A program made the position numbers and the translations under genes. The notes beneath the pieces were generated by a model. The model searched no databases. It saw only the letters and a list, made by a program, of their open reading frames with translations, and had not been told where the DNA came from. Positions 58,260-64,000 of a stretch of DNA of 64,000 nucleotides are shown here, piece by piece. Location: positions 62,001-126,000 of the forward strand of contig WOFQ01000026.1 in NCBI GenBank assembly GCA_012184525.1, in the 5' to 3' direction. Within the stretch, counting starts at the first letter, position 1, and the number at the start of each line of letters is the position of its first letter. The DNA is from Xenoacremonium recifei (Eukaryota; Ascomycota; Sordariomycetes; Hypocreales; Nectriaceae).

Positions 58260-60174
58260 ATGGGTTTCAGAAGTCTGCGAGGCATTGTCCTCGCCCTATC
58301 GGCAGTGCCCGTAGTCTTCGGCAAGACCTTTTCGCATTACACCAAGGCCCCTAGCGGCTGGTCGGTCTCCAGCAAGGTTGCCACGACCTCCGAAAAGCAG
58401 CAGGTGTTCACAATTGCGTTGACGATGCAGAACATTGATCAGCTAGAGTCCAAACTTTTGGAACTCTCAACCCCCGGGACCTCAAGTTACGGCCAGTGGA
58501 TGACCGACTCTGAGGTCACCTCAATGTTCGCTCCGTCAGATGAGGCAGTCTCCAGCGTCGTCAGTTGGCTTAAGAGCAATGGCGTCAAGAACTACAAGGT
58601 GAACGGAGCCTTCATCGACTTCGCGATGGATGTTCCCGGCATCAACAAGCTCCTGGATGCGGAGTATCAGTACTACACCAATGATGGGGCGACGAAGCTG
58701 CGGACGTTGTCTTACACTGTGCCCGAATCCGTGACGGACTACATCCAGTATGTTGATCCCAGCACCAACTTCGGCAGCACGACAGCTTTCGCGCCTCGGT
58801 TCCATCCCACTCGGGCCACGCCAACGGAGCGTGATTCGACTCCTTCCAAGCGATCAGTAGATGCTTCTTGCCAGACAAGCATTACTCCATCCTGCTTGAA
58901 GCAAATGTACAACGTAGGCGACTACACTCCCGACGCATCTTCCGGTAGCTCTATCGGCTTCAGCAGCTTCCTCAACCAATCTGCTCTATACGCCGATGTC
59001 TTCCAATTTGAGGAGAAGTTCGGCATTCCCACCCAGAACTTCTCTACTGTCCTGCTCGACGGCGCCACCAATGATCAGGATCCTTCTACTGCCAGCTATG
59101 GCGAGGCTGATCTTGATGCTGAGAACATCGTCGGCATTGCCCACCCGCTGCCATTTATGGAGTTTATCACCGGAGGATCCCCGTAAGTTCAAGGAAGATA
59201 ATTAAAGATCGATAATATTTGGAAGGCTGACAATGGCTAGACCTTTCGTTCCCAATATTGATCAGCCTACCGCTGCTGACAACCAAAATGAGCCATATGT
59301 GCCCTATTTTCGTTACCTCTTGACACAGCCTGATCTTCCCCTGGTCATCTCAACCTCCTATGGCGATGAGGAAGATGTAAGAATCCCGCCTCGCTTTGAA
59401 ATGATAGTATTCTAATAAATTTTGCAGAGCGTTCCCGAGGCATATGCTAAGCTTGCTTGCGACCTCATCGGCCTCATTGGACTTCGAGGTATCACAATAA
59501 TTTTCTCGTCTGGTGATCTCGGTGTGGGAGCTGGATGTCTTGCTCCCGACTACAAGACTGTCGAGTTCAACGCCATTTTCCCCGCCACTTGCCCCTGGCT
59601 GACCTCTGTCGGTGGTACCGTTGACGTGACCCCTGAGATTGCCTGGGATGGCTCCTCTGGAGGTTTCAGCAAGTACTTCTCACGCCCTGGCTACCAGAAC
59701 CAGGCTATCGCGAAGTACATGAAGACGGTGTCTGCTAAGACTAAGAAGTACTACGCTCCCTACACCAACTGGGCTGGACGAGGATTCCCCGATGTTGCGG
59801 GTCACAGTGTCTCCCCCGACTATGAGGTTATTTATGCTGGGGCTCAGGCTCCCAGCGGAGGTACCAGTGCTGCAGCTCCCGTCTGGGGAGCAATTGTCGG
59901 ATTGTTGAACGATGCGCGCTTGAGAGCAGGAAAGTCCAGCCTGGGCTGGTTGAATCCGCTCATTTATAAGTACGGTCCCAAGGTTTTGACAGATATCACC
60001 GGCGGATACAGCATTGGATGCAACGGAGAGAATACCCAGAGCGGCGACGCCGAGCCGGCTGGTTCAGGGATTGTACCTGGCGCAAGATGGAATGCTACTG
60101 TTGGTTGGGACCCAACTACAGGATACGGCACTCCTAACTTCCAGAAACTGAAGAATTTGGTGCTGAGTCTATAA
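58260..60174 (+). CDS. Sedolisin (S53) tripeptidyl-peptidase, secreted prepro-enzyme
   Basis: Three exons (58260-59182, 59241-59376, 59428-60174) encode 601 aa. A signal peptide covers about residues 1-20, and a pro-domain of ~180 residues ends near basic residues (SKRSVD). The S53 active site is complete: E282 and D286 (YGEADLDAEN), D383 (SSGDLG) and S500 (GGTSAAAP). The calcium site near the end reads DITGGYSIGC with GWDPTTGYGTPNF. These enzymes remove tripeptides from protein N-termini at acid pH outside the cell. Introns are 58 and 51 nt with GTAAG donors. It is divergent from an S28 peptidase at 5.2 kb; the two could act in series on peptides. Confidence 0.94.
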
Positions 60175-60994
60175 TCTGTAACTTTAGGGGCTCCTCTGGA
60201 GTAGACTTTGAATCTATTCTAAGAGATTGAGCAAACCTAGACTCTATATTATTATCAATCGTGAATGCTTTAGCCATGCGTGCGTTCAAATATATTTGCA
60301 CATATCATAATTCAACCAGATGAAGAAAGTGATGAGAGCTGAAGAACGCGCAAGTATTGAAGTTTCAAAATATTATAGCCTTCATTCAGAAAGCAAAGTG
60401 CTCAAAATAACGGATCTACGCATATCTATCGCATTTCACAGATGGAAGAGGGGGAGACAGTAGGGAGCAATAGTTGTTACCAACTTGGGTTCATCACTCC
60501 AGGAAACAACATGACTACATATTAAGCGTGATGATCTCTAATCCCTAGGGCTTTCCCTGGCACCAAGAACTTCAGTAGCACTCGTCAATGAACCCGAAAA
60601 CCTTCGCTGGTCTAAATTGCCTTGATGTTAGTATATCTATCTCATAGCCGAACACGCAGAGAGGCTTCATAGTTGAACAGAGCTTGGTTTTGTTCTAATT
60701 TTGAGGCAGGAATATTTGAGCTACTAGGAATATCTTGGCCTTACACTGCTTGAAACTCAGCCATGAGAGTTAGTCGAAGTCTCTTAACCTCAGCGTCGCG
60801 AGGTTAACAAATAAACTCAGGACAAGACTCAACGACGTCAACCTACGCTCTTCAATTGAACTTGCTATATACAATGATCAAGTATCCAGAACAGAATTCA
60901 TAACTAGACGAAAACCACAAAGCTCCTTTTGTTGAGAATAGGACGCGGGAGAGAAGATGTGCATAGGTGACAACTTCTTGTCCTCTTATGCTGT
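60175..60994. other. Gene-free interval, convergent 3' ends
   Basis: 820 bp, AT-rich, between the sedolisin and thaumatin-like genes. No gene or repeat was recognised. Confidence 0.45.
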
Positions 60995-61922
60995 TTAAGA
61001 GCAGGTGGCACCCACGCAGCAAGAGATAACACCATTCTGGCAAGCACCCCAGCTGTTAGCAGCAGAATCGTTAGGGAATGTGTAGGCCTTGCCAGCGCAA
61101 GGAGCGAAGAAGGTCGTGGCGGATGTGGCGTAGTTGTCAGCACGGAGGGGGTTGACGCAAGCACCAACACCATCATCATCCTACGTAAAAAGTTAGTAAG
61201 CTAGATCATTCCGAAGGATATCTGGACTTGACTCACTGGGCAGGTGTTCAAGCCCCAAAGGCTCAGGTTGCAGCCAGTGACTTGGACACCACTGCACTTG
61301 CAGATAATTGGGACAGAGAAACCGTTGCTATTACATGGTTATTAGAGACCTTCGTAAAAGCCTGAGGTCCGAACCGTGTCAGGAAACTTACACGTATGAA
61401 ATGTCAACATCAGCCACAGCATAGGAGTATCCGTCCGAGACGACGTAGTTGAACTCAATCAGGGAGTCATCCCCAGTGATCTCTCGACCACCACCATACT
61501 CAACAATGGCTGGACCGTCAGTTGATACTTCAACAAAGGTCTTCTCTAAGAACAGACTTACCGATGTTACCAGCGTATGCCGTCGGTACAACCATGGTAG
61601 CTGCAGCACCGTTGGCAATGGTTCCGGTGCCGATGGGCCCGCCGATGGGTGTTGGCGCGTCTGCGTTCCTAGCGTGGGAAGTAGAGATGTCGAAGCCGGC
61701 CTGGTTGGTAACTTGCAAGGTAAGGTACTCAGGACCTGCAGAGACTGCAGCAGCCAAAGGACCGTGAACAGCTGCCGCAGTCGGCCTGACAGCGTTGGGG
61801 TCCAGAGCACCGTCAATTGCCGTACCCGTCAGGAAGGCTGCCGGTGTCGAGGCGGAAGGGTAAGGGGAGGCCAGAGCGCTGGCGCAAAGAGCCAGGACGG
61901 CGGCAAAGGTCTTGGGAGCCAT
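60995..61922 (-). CDS. Secreted thaumatin-like protein
   Basis: Four exons, complement(60995-61180, 61237-61327, 61392-61509, 61562-61922), encode 251 aa. A signal peptide ends near ALASPYP. The mature protein is Ala/Gly-rich at first, then shows the fungal thaumatin/osmotin-like pattern LTLQVTNQAG, GTGTIANGA, GDDSLIEFNYV, YAVADVDISYVNGF, CKCSGVQVTGCN, ACVNPLRADNYAT, FFAPCAGKAYTFP and a cysteine-rich end (ISCCVGATCS). The first intron is 52 nt, ending at CAG before ATT GTT; a closer AG would give a 34-nt intron and was rejected. A TATATAA element lies ~110 bp upstream (near 62034-62041). Such proteins are secreted, sometimes antifungal or wall-associated; the role here is unknown. Confidence 0.88.
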
Positions 61923-63856
61923 TTTTGTTGAGGGATAAGTGCAAGATTTAGCGTTGAAGAGAAGTTGCCGAATTGATTGAAGTCTTCTGAGTCTGGCCTT
62001 GAGATCACTTAGCAGTTCGACATCGCCAAGTCTTATATATAACTCTACGAGTGATTAAGCGTGATACTGGATACACAACTACAACCTGCGGTCTAAACAT
62101 CTCACTAGCGATGCAGTCGCAAAGACTCGAACCTTTCACGCTTTTCCATGTTTGTTGCACTGGCTACTATATTTTAAATTGTTGTGGTCCGACAGGCATG
62201 CCATCTGCTACGCCGCTTAGAAGCGCCATAGTCGAAAACAGGAAGGCCACGAGTTCCGAAGGATCTCGGTTATGTTTTGAGGCCCACACTAGCCCTATGT
62301 AGTGTAGAAGAGTTGTATAGGGAGTATCGATGGCCATGGGACCTATGGGACTTCGGTGTATTCCTCCCAGGCCCCCTAGAAAGGGCTGGGCCCAGAGCGG
62401 TCTTCAACCAATTGATGCAGGCACACGGTCACGTCGTAGTGGCATTGCCGCGTGGTTAATAGCTATTGATCCTATATCGTCGAACTACTTTTCACATTTT
62501 CATCACGTTGTAACCAGATTCTGAATGCCGGTATCCGACCGACAGCAACTTATAGCCAAAACAAGCACCGCGAATTGCCCGAACTGCCCCTTATGTGATC
62601 TCAACAAAACCACGTGGTTTCAAGGTTCAGCCTCCTTACTTGCTAGCGTACCGGATTTAATTGGCTCAGAATACGCGCCCATGTCACGCACAGATGTCTC
62701 TAGTATTGAGCCTTTGTCAATCCACGATTCCCAGAGCCCCGATCTACATTAGCACTGAGCTTCGGCTTACGATTAGAACCAACCGGAATCAGATTGGGCT
62801 AATCAAAGTGCTGGACATGTCTGATGGACAGGAAAGGGACTCATAACTAGTCTTGTAGCTAGATAGAAGAAGGTTTCTGTAGGTTTAAGGAGACATATCA
62901 CCAGGTAATCAAGGTACTTGTGTAACGTAACTAGTACCGAAGTTCCAATAGAAACATGATATTTTCCAGGAATATTCAGCTCGAACTTCAAAGCATCAAT
63001 AGATTCCCATATAGACTTCCCACCGCATAATTTGGGTAAATTAGGATGCTTCCCAAAAGTCATAGCGTAGGCAGCAGGTAACATCGCGGTTTTGTCCACC
63101 ACTGAGAACCCCGAAATACTTTACTCGGCTTCGTCGGCTATGCTTAGCGCGCGGGCTGACCGACACCCGACATATCACACGTCGTTTACTGACTGGTCCC
63201 GGAACGATGGAGGGCGAGGGATGCAATCCGTCCTCGGAACTCGCGGGTGGTGCTGTGTCCGCATATTACCAATCCTGAAAAGAAAGACACCATAATGACT
63301 GATCTGGGTATTTTCTGCTATCTCAAGTATTTTCTAAAAGAATTACAGTCGCTTCGGTAGCTAACAAGCCGGTAAAGGGGCCTGTTTCTTGGGGAAACCA
63401 CCAGCTGTAGCACCGAAGTCAGATTTAACTTCGAATTTTCGGGAACTGCCGATCAAGAAACGTAAAGATCGTCCAGAACGCACAGAAGATGTCGATCAAA
63501 AGCAAGATCCTGGTTACTTCACCAATAGGGGCAATCGCGGGGTACCCTTTACATGAAAACTAGACGGTAGGCGACGTCTCATTTAAATTGTTTTGAGAAG
63601 ACATCCTTCACACTCACGAGGGAAATGGTGACGAAAAATAGATCTCATTCATCCAAGTCTGAAGTTGCGAAAATCTGCCCCAATGGGCACTCTGGTGGGC
63701 AAGATACTGAACTTATCAGACTCTTGCCTCTTCGGTATTCTCGAAATTTACCACGACAGACTAATGTGGCACTAGCAGAGGACTACACATTTCAAATGAT
63801 ATGCGTATCAAAAGTATAGGATGAATTTTGGTGATCAAAAGCACTTGATTACAAAG
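61923..63856. other. Gene-free interval
   Basis: 1.9 kb. The first ~120 bp hold the thaumatin-like promoter (TATATAA near 62034-62041). The rest has only short open frames without family resemblance; no repeat or RNA gene was recognised. Confidence 0.4.
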
Positions 63857-64000
63857 TCAAGTTTCCTCTTGGCCCCCGTTATGACTGTTTCTGGAACTAC
63901 CATTAGTTGCAGGAGCAGGTAAATCGTCTGGAAATCTGATGACTCGGTTCGGTCCAGGAGGGGTGCTGTTATCCTGTCCGCCTGTGCCAGTCCCTGTATC
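63857..64000 (-). CDS. C-terminal end of an unidentified gene (continues beyond window)
   Basis: The last 144 bases read as an uninterrupted minus-strand frame of 47 residues ending in TGA. It is rich in Gly, Pro, Ser, Asn and Thr (DTGTGTGGQDN, then GPNRVIRFPDDLPAP), as in disordered C-terminal tails. Too short for identification. The upstream part is outside the window. Confidence 0.35.
   Translation of the reverse strand, partial: DTGTGTGGQDNSTPPGPNRVIRFPDDLPAPATNGSSRNSHNGGQEET

Noticed and set aside
61528..61561. A 34-nt first intron for the thaumatin-like gene.
   Set aside because: Too short for a fungal intron. The 52-nt alternative (61510-61561) has a CTGAC branch site and gives a better family match.
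62803..63226. Two overlapping minus-strand frames (99 and 61 codons).
   Set aside because: No sensible starts, no domain, and frames do not join through plausible introns.
1..64000. CRISPR arrays, tRNA/rRNA genes, PKS/NRPS/terpene backbone genes, LTR retrotransposons.
   Set aside because: None seen by eye on either strand. tRNAs cannot be fully excluded without a covariance-model scan.

Overview
The window is nuclear DNA of a filamentous ascomycete (Pezizomycotina, most likely Eurotiales such as Aspergillus or Penicillium). The evidence is short introns of about 46-117 nt with GT..AG ends and CTAAC/CTGAC-like branch sites, Zn(II)2Cys6 regulators, many MFS permeases, secreted S28 and S53 peptidases, a GH78 rhamnosidase and a thaumatin-like secreted protein. 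Exon-intron models were built by hand from splice signals, reading-frame continuity and recall of family sequence patterns; no search was run. All joined models keep frame from start to stop unless stated.

Layout. 1-5.5 kb: 3' end of a PDR-type ABC transporter, a GIT1-like MFS permease (-) and a membrane-anchored M24 metallopeptidase (+). 6-8.5 kb: a 5-formyl-THF cyclo-ligase-like gene (-) divergent from a PhyH-type dioxygenase gene (+) that looks broken. 9.3-25.4 kb: a carbohydrate-type locus with two sugar MFS permeases, a secreted GH78 alpha-L-rhamnosidase, a zinc polyol dehydrogenase, an 11-exon aldo/keto reductase, a 680-aa Zn2Cys6 regulator and an SDR. 26.2-30.8 kb: a 10-exon NCS1 nucleobase-type permease (-) divergent from an intronless protein fusing a YiiM-like MOSC unit, a flavin reductase and a plant-type [2Fe-2S] ferredoxin; their shared promoter holds seven GATA motifs. 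31-39 kb: an inositol-type transporter (-) divergent from a Gfo/Idh/MocA dehydrogenase (+), then a 12-exon Zn2Cys6 regulator (-) divergent from a classical SDR (+). 40.4 kb: a small secreted protein with ten cysteines. 41.5-44.2 kb: an FMN reductase and a Zn2Cys6 regulator. 44.7 kb: a BTB-like hypothetical protein. 46.5-50.7 kb: an anion:cation symporter family permease (-) divergent from a TauD/TfdA dioxygenase (+), then a truncated SDR fragment. 51.2-60.2 kb: S28 (-) and S53 (+) secreted peptidases, head to head across about 5.2 kb of gene-free DNA. 61-64 kb: a thaumatin-like secreted protein (-) and the end of a further gene (-).

The recurring design is transporter plus oxidoreductase sharing a divergent promoter, often with a Zn2Cys6 regulator nearby: an accessory, nutrient-scavenging region rather than a secondary-metabolite cluster (no PKS, NRPS or terpene synthase was seen). 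The most novel candidate is the NCS1 permease / MOSC-reductase-ferredoxin pair, which could be a self-contained uptake and reduction unit for N-hydroxylated or other modified nucleobases. That function is inference.
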